A stretch of 64,000 nucleotides of DNA from positions 1,674,001 to 1,738,000 of the forward strand of contig OZ245848.1 in assembly GCA_965228955.1 (NCBI GenBank), read 5' to 3'. Positions 51,494-60,870 of the stretch are shown piece by piece. This DNA comes from JANSWY01 sp965228955. GTDB taxonomy: Bacteria; Bacteroidota; Bacteroidia; Cytophagales; Cyclobacteriaceae. Both the position numbers and the translations under genes were made by a program. The notes under the pieces are model-generated. The model saw nothing but the letters and a program-made list of their open reading frames with translations, ran no database searches and had not been told where the DNA came from. Every line of letters starts with the position of its first letter. Position 1 is the stretch's first letter.

Positions 51494-52393
51494 TTAATTG
51501 AAATTCAATTGATTTAATATTTCTTGCTCCAACTTATTTATCTCTTCCGATATTTCTGGCTTTAAGTTTTCGAGAGACTTCTGCATTACAATAACTCTTT
51601 TTTGGATAGAGTGAAATTGATCAAGTCGATTTTCAATTTTGTGTAGAGTCATTGTTTCGAATATCATTCCACCTAATATATGGTCTTTCCAATCAGTGAC
51701 ATTTTCGTAGTGGCTGTTATGAGGTAATTCAAAAATTAAATTAAGTTGATTGAGATATGCTCCATACTGAGAGAATAGTTCTTCCAGATATTCCAATTCA
51801 ACAGCCAGAGATGGACCTTTTCTTCCTCTAAAACCCAAGGCCAATATTCCTGCTCCAACCATGGAGAGAAACTGCTTTTCTCGGTCTTCCCAGATTCTAT
51901 CTGTTATGCTTTCAAGTTTTTTAATGATTTGTTTGCCGTTAGATATTGCTGAGTCAATTAACGCTTTGTTGATTGTAATCTTCTGAAAACTCTGATTAAG
52001 GCCAGGATCAATTGATTTTATTGACTTTAGTAAGAATAATTCATACTCTTTTTTAATTGTGCTTAACTCCTCCAGTTGACTTTGTAGAAGTTGCTTCTGC
52101 TCAAATAGTTCTTTAGAAGTTTGCCTGCATCGTTGCAATGCTTGTTTTGCAGCTCTGTATTCTTTGTCGAGATTTAGGTGATGGTGTTTCTTGTTGAATA
52201 GAGAATAAATAGTTAGAATAATTTGCGGACGACCAATAATACGCTGAATCGTTTCAAACTCTTCAATTGTTTTGTCCAGGTTAATAGAGTTGTTTATGAG
52301 CTTTTTGTTTACTTCGATTAATTGACTTTGATGGTGATCGAACTTGTTTGTTTTAAGCTTTAACGCGTTATATGCCTTGAAATCATTCATCAT
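51494..52393 (-). CDS. Coiled-coil protein of unknown function
   Basis: 299 residues with no signal peptide. Long helical stretches with heptad-like Leu/Gln/Lys patterns (about 20-60, 80-120, 140-170 and 260-299) suggest coiled coils. A GxRGRKGPS segment lies in the middle. No enzymatic motif is recognised. It lies 44 bp before the SDR gene in coordinates, i.e. downstream of it on the minus strand. Confidence 0.68.
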   Translation of the reverse strand: MMNDFKAYNALKLKTNKFDHHQSQLIEVNKKLINNSINLDKTIEEFETIQRIIGRPQIILTIYSLFNKKHHHLNLDKEYRAAKQALQRCRQTSKELFEQKQLLQSQLEELSTIKKEYELFLLKSIKSIDPGLNQSFQKITINKALIDSAISNGKQIIKKLESITDRIWEDREKQFLSMVGAGILALGFRGRKGPSLAVELEYLEELFSQYGAYLNQLNLIFELPHNSHYENVTDWKDHILGGMIFETMTLHKIENRLDQFHSIQKRVIVMQKSLENLKPEISEEINKLEQEILNQLNFN

Positions 52394-52436
52394 ATGGTTG
52401 AGATAGATATGGCAAATATATGATGCTATGCAGTTT

Positions 52437-53459
52437 CTATTTACCAGATTTACTCATTTTATACCAATCCATAAACTCATCAATACCTTCAAATGTCTTC
52501 ATTAAAGGTTTATATCCAAGTTTTTCTTTTGCTTTAGAGATATCCAGTGTGAAGCTGTTTGAAATTTGACTTATTCCGTAGCGTGTTAGGGCTGGTTCAG
52601 TGCCTTGATTAAATAAATTTGTAAATACCTCTGAAACACCAGCTGCAAGCATTGCCAGGGACTTATTCACATGCTTTGACGGAGATGGTAAACCGAGATT
52701 GTTAAACGCATGATTCAATCCATCCCAAAAATTGATAGGATCGCCATCTGTGATATTGTAGGCTCTTCCATACGCATCTATAGGAGCATGAAGACAACAA
52801 TTTATTGCTTCGATTACGTTTCTTACACATGTTAGGTCACAGATATTCTTGCCATCTCCTATTATTTTCAGCTTTCCTTCATCATATGCTTTTAATACCC
52901 TTGGGAAAATCACCGTGTCTTCAGCTCCAATGATTGCTCTTGGTCGTAAGGCGATAGTTTGGATCGATTTACCATTTTGATCGAGAACGTATTTTTCGGC
53001 CATTAATTTAGTCTTGGCGTAATTGTTGACCATTTTCTCGGGAAGCGGATCATCTTCAGAAATGTTAATTCTATCGGCGTAATTGATGTATATGCTGGGA
53101 GTGGAAATGTAAATGAATCGTTTCACGCCGCTCTCAATACATGCGTCAATGAGGTTTTTTGTTGAGACGAAATTTGATTGATAAAATGCCTCAAATGGGC
53201 CAAAGGGAGATGACAAAGCAGCACAATGAATTACGGTATCTACACCCTTGGCTAAATCCTTGCAGAAAGTACTGTCTGATAAGTCTCCACTGACGAACTC
53301 ACAATGATGTGATTCTAATTCCGTTTTTCGATGATTCCTTCTGGATGTGGCAATGACATTGTATTCTGAAGTTAAGTCACCAAAATATTTTGACGTTCGT
53401 CCTCCTAAAAAACCTGCAGCTCCTGTAACTACAAGCTTTTCAACTCCAGCCTCTGTCAT
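52437..53459 (-). CDS. NAD-dependent epimerase / 3-beta-HSD-like SDR
   Basis: 340 residues. The Rossmann glycine motif is TGAAGFLGG (12-20), with the active-site Ser119/Thr120 and Tyr147-x3-Lys151 of extended SDRs. The sequence resembles sterol/steroid dehydrogenases and related nucleotide-sugar epimerases, and OleD-like reductases. Which substrate it uses cannot be decided from sequence. It is upstream of the coiled-coil gene and downstream of the uspA-like gene. Confidence 0.85.
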   Translation of the reverse strand: MTEAGVEKLVVTGAAGFLGGRTSKYFGDLTSEYNVIATSRRNHRKTELESHHCEFVSGDLSDSTFCKDLAKGVDTVIHCAALSSPFGPFEAFYQSNFVSTKNLIDACIESGVKRFIYISTPSIYINYADRINISEDDPLPEKMVNNYAKTKLMAEKYVLDQNGKSIQTIALRPRAIIGAEDTVIFPRVLKAYDEGKLKIIGDGKNICDLTCVRNVIEAINCCLHAPIDAYGRAYNITDGDPINFWDGLNHAFNNLGLPSPSKHVNKSLAMLAAGVSEVFTNLFNQGTEPALTRYGISQISNSFTLDISKAKEKLGYKPLMKTFEGIDEFMDWYKMSKSGK

Positions 53460-53478
53460 TCTTGATTTAGATATTCGA

Positions 53479-54336
53479 TTATTTCAGATTACGCTTATTA
53501 AGAACCATAACGGGAATATCTGACTTTTTAGTGAGTTCAGTCGCAAAAGAATCCTGGAAGAACCTGAAGATTCCTGATCTGGCATCAGAAATGATAGCGA
53601 TCAATCCAGCATCAATTTTCTCCGCATAATATAGAAGACCCTCCATGTCATCTTTATATTCCACCACACTGATTTCGTAGTTAGATAGTTTGGCGGCCTG
53701 CGCGAATTCATCTAAACCGTCATGAATTTTTTTCAAAGAAGCTTCACCAGGTTTCACCACATTCACTACATGAACTTTAGCGTCAAAACTTTCAGCTACA
53801 GCCTTGATCATTGGCAAGCTTGCTCCTGGATATTTTTCTCCAATCAGGTCAATAGCAAGCGTAATGTCAGTTAGGGAATCAAATTCAACATGTTCTTTCA
53901 ATGAGATCACAGGAATGTTAAGATGTTCAATAAGTTGCTCAGTGTGATTACCTGAGAAAAACTCCTGTGCACTTTCTTCACCAGTGGTGGCAATAATCAC
54001 CAAATCACACTCGAATTTCTTTGCGTACTTTTGCGTACCTCTTAGAAAACCACTGGATCCCAGTCCTGTATGGATTTTAACGTCATTACCTAGATGCTCA
54101 ATCGCTTTTTTTAACTTTTCTTTATTGGCTCTTACTAGCTGTAGGTTATATAATGTTTCTTCGGAAGTTTCAACTAATTGGGTGTCTCCACTGACCAGCA
54201 GTTCAGCATCAAGAGGGAGATCTATAAAGTGAATTAATTCAATTTGAGCACCACTGAATTTTGCGATATCGTAAGCGAAATTCAATGCATGGCTAGATAA
54301 TTCAGAGAAATCGGTAGGGACAAGTATTTTTTTCAT
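53479..54336 (-). CDS. Universal stress protein with two UspA domains
   Basis: 285 residues from the ATG at 54336; a longer frame to 54450 has no family support. MKKILVPTDFSELSSHAL is the canonical UspA start. Two UspA domains cover about residues 1-140 and 150-285. The first has the nucleotide-loop-like GLGSSGFLRGTQKYAKKF region. Such proteins bind ATP or signal under stress in the cytoplasm. It is followed by the SDR gene (19-bp gap). Confidence 0.92.
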   Translation of the reverse strand: MKKILVPTDFSELSSHALNFAYDIAKFSGAQIELIHFIDLPLDAELLVSGDTQLVETSEETLYNLQLVRANKEKLKKAIEHLGNDVKIHTGLGSSGFLRGTQKYAKKFECDLVIIATTGEESAQEFFSGNHTEQLIEHLNIPVISLKEHVEFDSLTDITLAIDLIGEKYPGASLPMIKAVAESFDAKVHVVNVVKPGEASLKKIHDGLDEFAQAAKLSNYEISVVEYKDDMEGLLYYAEKIDAGLIAIISDARSGIFRFFQDSFATELTKKSDIPVMVLNKRNLK

Positions 54337-54540
54337 TGCGGGGTACAGTTTTGATGTAGAAATATTAATCAAAAAAACCGAGAAAGACCTATTAGACTGA
54401 CTAAAATCAGTTATTAACAATTTGTGAAATCCCAGAGATAATCGAATCAAACCATTTGTATAAAACCTTCAAACAGATTCAAATCACGACTGTTAATTGT
54501 GTAATTTGGCGATCGCTTTAAACATAATATATCTTAAAAA

Positions 54541-57500
54541 ATGAGGAAGGTTTTACCTATTATTCTATTTTTTGGGATCTTCATCTTTAAAATACAAGCC
54601 CAGGAAAATTTCCCCACAAACGGGCCTAAGGACGAAAGACCTCAAATCTATGCATTCACCAATGCAACAATTTTCACAGATTATCAAACGAAGTTAGAAA
54701 ATGCTACAATAGTCATAAAGGAAGGCAGAATTCTTTCAGTTGGAAGTTCGGTTTCTATTCCTAAAGGTGCCATTGTAAAAGACATGCAAGGGAAGTTTAT
54801 CTATCCATCATGGGTTGAACCTTATGGAAATTATGGTCTTCCAGAAGTGCCAAAAGCTAAGTCAAGCTGGAGATCAAGTGCTCCGCAGTACTATTCTAAA
54901 AAAGAGGGAGCTTATGGATGGAATGAGAATGTATTGGCAGAATATGATGCAGTAGAAAATTTCCAGATGAAAGAAAAGGACGCCACAACTCTTAAGAAAT
55001 TAGGATTTGGTGCTGTCAATTCGATAATGGAAAATGGAATAATCCGAGGGACTTCCACAGTTGTGTCGCTTGCGGCTGCTCCAGACCAAAATGTCATTAT
55101 TAAGGATAAGGGTTCACTCAATATGTCATTTCAAAATGCAGCTTCGAGTCAGGCTTATCCTAATAGTATCATGGGTAGAGTAGCGTTGATCCGACAAACA
55201 TATTATGATGCGGAATGGTATAAATCCTCCAATAATCAAACTCAAACTAACTTGTCGCTTGAAGCATTTAATACAGCTCAGAACTTACCAGTCATTTTTG
55301 AAGTAAATGGGAAACAAAGGGTTTTGCTTGCTGATAAAGTAGGAGATGAGTTTGGTAAGCAGTATATCATAAAAGGAACAGGAGATGAATATCAGCGAGC
55401 TCAGGATATTAAGAATACTGGAGCTAGTTTAATACTACCTCTGAATTTCCCAAAGGCATATGACGTAGATGATCCATATCATGCACTAAGTGTTTCAATA
55501 AACCAGATGAAGCACTGGGAAATGGCTCCAGCAAATGCGAAGCTGCTTAATGATCAGGGTGTGGAGTTTGCATTTACTGCTGACGGACTGAAGAAAAAAG
55601 GTCAATATTTAGAGAATATCCGTACCACTGTAAAATATGGTTTAACCGAGTCTGATGCTTTGAAGGCCATGACTTACACTCCGGCAAAGCTACTTGGAGT
55701 TCAAAACCAGGTGGGATCCTTGAAAAAAGGAATGCATGCCAATCTACTTATCACATCAGGAAACATATTTGATACGGAAACCACACTACATGAGAATTGG
55801 GTGATGGGAACCAAAACAGTCATAGTTGATATGGACACCCCGGATAGTTCTGGTAAGTACGATTTAAAAATCGGTTCTGATGCTTATTCAATGGAGATAA
55901 ACGGGAAACCAGGTCGGCACGGTGTTAAGATCAAACCTAACGACTCGACTGATTACAAAACAAAAGCAACATTCGAAGGAGAAAATATCAATTTCAGTTT
56001 TAAAGCAGGTGAAGACCAAGAAGGGGACATCCGAGCTTCAGGTTATGCTGTTACTAATGGCTTCAAAGGAAAGGCTCAATTAGCAGATGGCACATGGGCA
56101 GACTGGAGCGCTACTCGCTCAGGAGACCTTGAACCGAAAGAGAAGAAGAATAAGGAAAGTGATAATGCTCCTGAATTGGGTAAGGTGATTTATCCTTTTG
56201 TGGCCTTTGGAAGTGAGCAAATTCCTCAGCAGGAAACAATTCTTTTTAAGAATGCTACGGTCTGGACAAACGAGAAGGATGGAATCTTAACCAAGACAGA
56301 TGTTTTGGTAAAGGATGGTAAGATTGCCCAAGTAGGGAAAGGTATTTCTGTATCAGGCGCCAAAGTAATTGACGCAACTGGTAAACACCTCACAAGTGGA
56401 ATCATCGATGAACATAGTCATGCTGCACTGAGTGGAGTAAATGAAGGTTCCCACGCCGTAACCGCGGAAGTAAGAATGTATGATGCGGTGAACGCTGAAG
56501 ATGTTAATATCTACAGACAGTTAGCTGGTGGGGTAACCGCTGCTCAATTATTACATGGGTCAGCAAATCCTGTTGGTGGTCAATCCGCTTTAGTGAAATT
56601 TAGATGGGGCATGTCACCTCAGCAAATGAGAATCCAAGGTGCTGATGAGTACATCAAATTCGCACTCGGAGAAAATGTAAAACAATCCAACTGGGGTGAT
56701 AACCAAAACATAAGATTCCCTCAAACCAGAATGGGAGTGGAGCAGGTCTACATGGATGCATTTACCAGGGCAAAACAATATGATCAGGAATGGTCCAAAT
56801 ACAATGCACTTTCTGCGAAAGCAAAAAGGGCAGCAACAAAGCCAAGAAGAGATCTTCAACTGGAGGCATTAGCAGAAATTATTAACAGCGAAAGATTCAT
56901 TACTTGTCACTCTTATGTGCAATCTGAAATCAACATGTTGATGAAAGTAGCGGAGAAGTTCAACTTCAATATCAATACTTTCACTCACATTCTGGAAGGA
57001 TACAAGGTTGCTGACAAGATGGCTAAACATGGCGCTGGAGGAAGTACCTTCTCCGACTGGTGGGCCTACAAATTTGAAGTGAAAGAAGCTATTCCATACA
57101 ATGCAGCATTAATGACACAAGCTGGTGTAACAGTTGCAATCAATTCTGATGACCGTGAAATGGCAAGAAGATTGAATCAGGAAGCTGCAAAATCAGTGAA
57201 ATATGGTGGAGTATCTGAAGAGGAGGCATGGAAAATGGTGACATTAAATGCTGCTAAACTTCTTCATTTAGATGATAGAATGGGCTCAGTAAAAGTTGGT
57301 AAAGATGCCGATTTGGTACTTTGGTCAGATAATCCACTTTCGATCTACGCTAAAGCAGAAAAGACGATGGTGGATGGTGCCATTTATTTCGATCTTGAAA
57401 AGGATGAGATCTTAAGACAAGAAATTGAGAAAGAGAGAATTCGCCTGATTAATAAAATGAGAGGAGCAAAGAAAAGTGGCAAACCAACACAAAAACCTTC

Positions 57501-57570
57501 TCCTAAGATCGATCATGAATGGCACTGTGGAGATATAGTTATTGAAGGAAATTATGGTTCAGAAGAATAA
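54541..57570 (+). CDS. Exported amidohydrolase-family protein, two domains
   Basis: 1009 residues with a signal peptide (1-20, cut before QENF). Two amidohydrolase-type domains are fused. The first (about 30-430) lacks the HxH metal motif (YPSWVEPYGNYG) yet ends with a typical PAKLLG...GSLKKGMHANLLI segment. The second (about 570-960) has the working site: HSHAAL, CHSY, THILEG and NSDDREM. It probably hydrolyses a cyclic amide or dipeptide-like substrate in the periplasm. The following gene starts 1 bp after its stop. Confidence 0.88.
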   Translation: MRKVLPIILFFGIFIFKIQAQENFPTNGPKDERPQIYAFTNATIFTDYQTKLENATIVIKEGRILSVGSSVSIPKGAIVKDMQGKFIYPSWVEPYGNYGLPEVPKAKSSWRSSAPQYYSKKEGAYGWNENVLAEYDAVENFQMKEKDATTLKKLGFGAVNSIMENGIIRGTSTVVSLAAAPDQNVIIKDKGSLNMSFQNAASSQAYPNSIMGRVALIRQTYYDAEWYKSSNNQTQTNLSLEAFNTAQNLPVIFEVNGKQRVLLADKVGDEFGKQYIIKGTGDEYQRAQDIKNTGASLILPLNFPKAYDVDDPYHALSVSINQMKHWEMAPANAKLLNDQGVEFAFTADGLKKKGQYLENIRTTVKYGLTESDALKAMTYTPAKLLGVQNQVGSLKKGMHANLLITSGNIFDTETTLHENWVMGTKTVIVDMDTPDSSGKYDLKIGSDAYSMEINGKPGRHGVKIKPNDSTDYKTKATFEGENINFSFKAGEDQEGDIRASGYAVTNGFKGKAQLADGTWADWSATRSGDLEPKEKKNKESDNAPELGKVIYPFVAFGSEQIPQQETILFKNATVWTNEKDGILTKTDVLVKDGKIAQVGKGISVSGAKVIDATGKHLTSGIIDEHSHAALSGVNEGSHAVTAEVRMYDAVNAEDVNIYRQLAGGVTAAQLLHGSANPVGGQSALVKFRWGMSPQQMRIQGADEYIKFALGENVKQSNWGDNQNIRFPQTRMGVEQVYMDAFTRAKQYDQEWSKYNALSAKAKRAATKPRRDLQLEALAEIINSERFITCHSYVQSEINMLMKVAEKFNFNINTFTHILEGYKVADKMAKHGAGGSTFSDWWAYKFEVKEAIPYNAALMTQAGVTVAINSDDREMARRLNQEAAKSVKYGGVSEEEAWKMVTLNAAKLLHLDDRMGSVKVGKDADLVLWSDNPLSIYAKAEKTMVDGAIYFDLEKDEILRQEIEKERIRLINKMRGAKKSGKPTQKPSPKIDHEWHCGDIVIEGNYGSEE

Positions 57571-57571
57571 A

Positions 57572-58888
57572 ATGATGAAGACAATGAAAAGAATTATATC
57601 ATACATCACGGTCATTCTTTTGACTGTATCAAGCTTAATGGCTCAGGTTCCTGAACCAGCAGCACCGCAGAGTGGCTCGATTCTACTTACTGGTGGAATT
57701 GCTCATCTTGGTAATGGAGAGGTAATTGAAAATTCCATTATCACTATAGAAGACGGGAAAATTGGTGTGATTGCCAATGCGACATTGGTAAGAATGGATT
57801 TTTCTCAGTTTGATGAAAGAATTGATATCTCAGGAAAGCATGTTTATCCCGGACTGATCCTTCCTTCTACAACATTAGGTCTGGAAGAAATAAGCGCAGT
57901 AAGAGCAACAAGGGATTTTAGAGAGGTTGGAGGAATCAACCCAAATGTGAGGAGCCTTGTGGCGTACAACACTGATTCAGAATTGATAGCAACACTTAGA
58001 TACAATGGAATACTACTTGCGCAGGTTACTCCTGAGGGAGGAACTGTTTCAGGAAGCTCGTCTATCATGATGTTGGATGGCTGGAACTGGGAAGATGCAG
58101 CTTATACCATCGATGATGGTGTACACATCACCTGGCCAAGGAAAAGGTTTGGTCCAAGATGGTGGATGGGTGAAACTGAGGGGAGAGATAATAAGAATTA
58201 TGCTAAATCAGTTGCTCAAATTGCCAAGTTGATTGATGACGCTAAATCTTACCACGAAATCTCTGGTGACAAGGAAATCAATATTAAGCTTGAAGCATTA
58301 AAAGGAGTTTTAGATGGTAGTCAAAACCTTTATCTCCACGCAGAAAAGAGATCGGAAATGATGGAAAGCATTCAATGGGCTAAGAAAGCAGGAATACAAA
58401 AGATCGTGCTGGTTGGTGCGAGTGAAGCATACTACTTAATGGATTTCATCAAAGAAAATGATATTCCTGTTATACTTGGAAATGTGCATGACTTACCAAC
58501 AAGGAGTGGTGAAGATGTGAATCTTCCGTATAAGTTACCATCAATCTTGGCGGAGAATGGAATTTTAGTTGGGTTAGCCTATGATGGCAGATTAGCATCA
58601 TCCAGAAACCTACCATTCTATGCTGGAACAGCTGCGGCATATGGTCTAGATAAAGAAGAAGCTTTGAAACTGGTAACCTCCAATACAGCGAAAATTTTGG
58701 GAATAGATGAAACAACCGGAACTATAGAGGGAGACAAAGATGCTAACATCATCATCTCAACAGGAGATATTTTCGATATGAGAACCAATAATATTGAGAT
58801 GGCATTTATCCAGGGAAGAAAAATTAACCTGGATGGCAAGCAACAGGTTCTGCACGAGAGGTTTAAGAGGAAGTATGGTGGGAAGTAA
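57572..58888 (+). CDS. Amidohydrolase-like protein lacking the HxH metal motif
   Basis: 438 residues from the ATG at 57572, one base after the preceding stop; a TTG start 30 bp upstream is less likely. The signal peptide ends SLMAQ. The amidohydrolase scaffold is present (HVYPGLILPSTTLG at the position of the metal motif, AYDGRLASSRNLPFYAG, NTAKILGIDETTGTIEGDKDANIIIS), but the HxH is replaced by ILPST, so it cannot bind metal in the classical way. It is probably a pseudoenzyme partner of the upstream protein. The terminator at 58904-58940 ends both. Confidence 0.85.
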   Translation: MMKTMKRIISYITVILLTVSSLMAQVPEPAAPQSGSILLTGGIAHLGNGEVIENSIITIEDGKIGVIANATLVRMDFSQFDERIDISGKHVYPGLILPSTTLGLEEISAVRATRDFREVGGINPNVRSLVAYNTDSELIATLRYNGILLAQVTPEGGTVSGSSSIMMLDGWNWEDAAYTIDDGVHITWPRKRFGPRWWMGETEGRDNKNYAKSVAQIAKLIDDAKSYHEISGDKEINIKLEALKGVLDGSQNLYLHAEKRSEMMESIQWAKKAGIQKIVLVGASEAYYLMDFIKENDIPVILGNVHDLPTRSGEDVNLPYKLPSILAENGILVGLAYDGRLASSRNLPFYAGTAAAYGLDKEEALKLVTSNTAKILGIDETTGTIEGDKDANIIISTGDIFDMRTNNIEMAFIQGRKINLDGKQQVLHERFKRKYGGK

Positions 58889-58903
58889 TTGACACCAAAT
58901 CTC

Positions 58904-58940
58904 AAAAAAAGGCTGAATTTTTAATTCGGCCTTTTTTTTT
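58904..58940 (+). terminator. Terminator of the amidohydrolase pair
   Basis: A stem AAAAAAAGGCTGAAT / ATTCGGCCTTTTTTT (15 bp, one G-U) with a five-base loop is followed by further T. It begins 15 bp after the stop at 58888. Confidence 0.9.
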
Positions 58941-59013
58941 GATACATTTGAGATGGCCTAATTAAGAATAGGGCAACTAAATAACTATTCGATAACCTAA
59001 ACCAAATACTATC

Positions 59014-60747
59014 GTGAAACTCTTTAGACACTTTATGAGTGCTGCTATGGCTGTACTCCTATTTACCTGTGGTCCCGACGAAGCGCCAGAAGATGCAGAG
59101 GGGCAAATCTCTTTTTCAATTCAAAACATATCAAACTTACCTTCAGGAGGTAGGGCGGAGGCAGATCCTGCAGATATTACTCATGCATTAGTCACTATTG
59201 AAAATAATTCCGGTGAGGTCGTACTTGATCGGGAAGAAATCAATGTGACAGCCTTTGGAGATGGATTTATTACGGACCCTATTACTCTTGTTATTGGAGA
59301 TTATAATCTGACAGAATTTGTCCTTTTGAATGATGCTGATGAAGTGATATTCGCTACTCCTACTGCAGGTTCAGATTTAGCCTACTTAGTTGAGAACCCT
59401 CTGCCAATGTCTTTTACCATACTTGAGGGAGAAACAGTTGAGTCATCACCAGAAGTAATTGATGTGACTGCATCAATCCCAGAACAGTATGGATACTTCG
59501 GTATGAACTTCATAATTATTGAAACTTTTGATTTGATGATTTCTACGCTTGAGCAAAATACTTCTGGTTCTTATTACCCAGTGGAATATCAGTTGGATAT
59601 TAGTTCTGGTGGAAGTGAAGTTACTAGTAAAAGCCTTCCGGTTGGGGTTTCGGTAGTCAAATTAAGAAGTGATGTTGCTGACTATACCCTAGATATCACT
59701 ACTACCAATGGTGGAGAATTTAATGGGTCCTACACGGTATCTGAATTATTAGACCATGATGTAGATACCAATAACCCACTAACTATTTTAATAGGAACAG
59801 ATGGAGGTACTTCAGTTGGTGACCCATGCACCAACAACGCTGAATGTGGAAGTGGTTTTGTTTGCCATAACGGAACTTGCCAAATTGACGCCAATGGAGA
59901 TGGGATTCCAGATGAGATTTGTGGTGACGGGATTGATAATGATGGCGATGGAACTGTTGATGAAGGTTGCTCTGGGACTGATGCAGATGGAGATACTGTA
60001 ACTGTTGAAGCCGGAGATTGTGATGATAATGATCCGGCAGTTAACCCATTGATGCCTGAGGTTTGTGCTGATGGAATTGATAATGACTGTGATGGTTTTG
60101 TTGATGAGGATTGTGGAACGGATGCGGACGGAGATGGAGTCACTGTGGAAGCTGGAGATTGTGATGACACCAATGCGTCAATCTACCCAGGAGCCACAGA
60201 GATATGTGGAGATGGAATTGATAATGATTGTGATGCGCAGGTAGATGAAGGGTGTGGTACGGATGTAGACGGAGATGGAGTCACCGTGGAGGCTGGCGAT
60301 TGTGATGATACTGATGCTTCAATTTATCCGGGAGCCACTGAGGTATGTGGAGATGGAATAGACAATGATTGCGATGGAACGACAGATGAGAATTGTGGTA
60401 CTGATGCAGATGGAGACGGTGTAACTGTAGAAGCCGGCGACTGTGACGATACAAATCCTGCGGTATATCCAGGTGCACCAGAAATATGTGGAGATGGAAT
60501 AGATAATGATTGCAATGGCTCAGATCTTCAGGGAGCTACTTATTATCGTGATGCTGATGGAGATGGCTTTGGGTCCTTCTCTCAAATAACAAATTCTTGT
60601 ACAGGCCCACCATTAGGTTTTGTTTCTAATGCTACTGATTGCAACGATTTTGATCTTACAGTATACCCTGGAGCACCAGAAATATGCGATGGAGTTGATA
60701 ATAATTGTGATGGATCTGTCGATAACGACTGCTTGCCACCAGAATAA
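59014..60747 (+). CDS. MopE-type calcium-binding repeat lipoprotein
   Basis: 577 residues from the GTG at 59014, which supplies the basic n-region before the lipobox LFTC. Residues 20-260 form a beta-rich part. From about 270 a Cys-rich CNNAECGSGFVCHNGTC motif is followed by repeats of 47 residues (141 bp) with the core CGDGIDNDCDG and DADGDGVTVEAGDCDD, which are MopE/thrombospondin-type Asp-rich metal sites. Three units are nearly identical in DNA. The protein probably binds Ca2+ on the surface. No T9SS tail is visible at the end. Confidence 0.9.
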   Translation: MKLFRHFMSAAMAVLLFTCGPDEAPEDAEGQISFSIQNISNLPSGGRAEADPADITHALVTIENNSGEVVLDREEINVTAFGDGFITDPITLVIGDYNLTEFVLLNDADEVIFATPTAGSDLAYLVENPLPMSFTILEGETVESSPEVIDVTASIPEQYGYFGMNFIIIETFDLMISTLEQNTSGSYYPVEYQLDISSGGSEVTSKSLPVGVSVVKLRSDVADYTLDITTTNGGEFNGSYTVSELLDHDVDTNNPLTILIGTDGGTSVGDPCTNNAECGSGFVCHNGTCQIDANGDGIPDEICGDGIDNDGDGTVDEGCSGTDADGDTVTVEAGDCDDNDPAVNPLMPEVCADGIDNDCDGFVDEDCGTDADGDGVTVEAGDCDDTNASIYPGATEICGDGIDNDCDAQVDEGCGTDVDGDGVTVEAGDCDDTDASIYPGATEVCGDGIDNDCDGTTDENCGTDADGDGVTVEAGDCDDTNPAVYPGAPEICGDGIDNDCNGSDLQGATYYRDADGDGFGSFSQITNSCTGPPLGFVSNATDCNDFDLTVYPGAPEICDGVDNNCDGSVDNDCLPPE

Positions 60748-60766
60748 AATGAAGTCTCATTAAAAT

Positions 60767-60800
60767 AAAAAAGGCATCTAATTAATGGATGCCTTTTTTA
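60767..60800 (+). terminator. Terminator of the MopE-type gene
   Basis: AAAAAAGGCATC / GATGCCTTTTTT pair over 12 bp with a loop of 9, followed by ATATTA. It lies 20 bp after the stop. Confidence 0.85.
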
Positions 60801-60870
60801 TATTAATCTACTTTAGCAATTACTATCAAATTAGCTATTACTCTAGCTGCTAATATTGCTTCCAGATACG

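Noticed and set aside
59730..60173. Minus-strand Ser/Pro-rich frame in the MopE-type gene
   Set aside because: A mirror of the Asp/Gly-rich repeats; all such frames are open because the repeat is a multiple of three.
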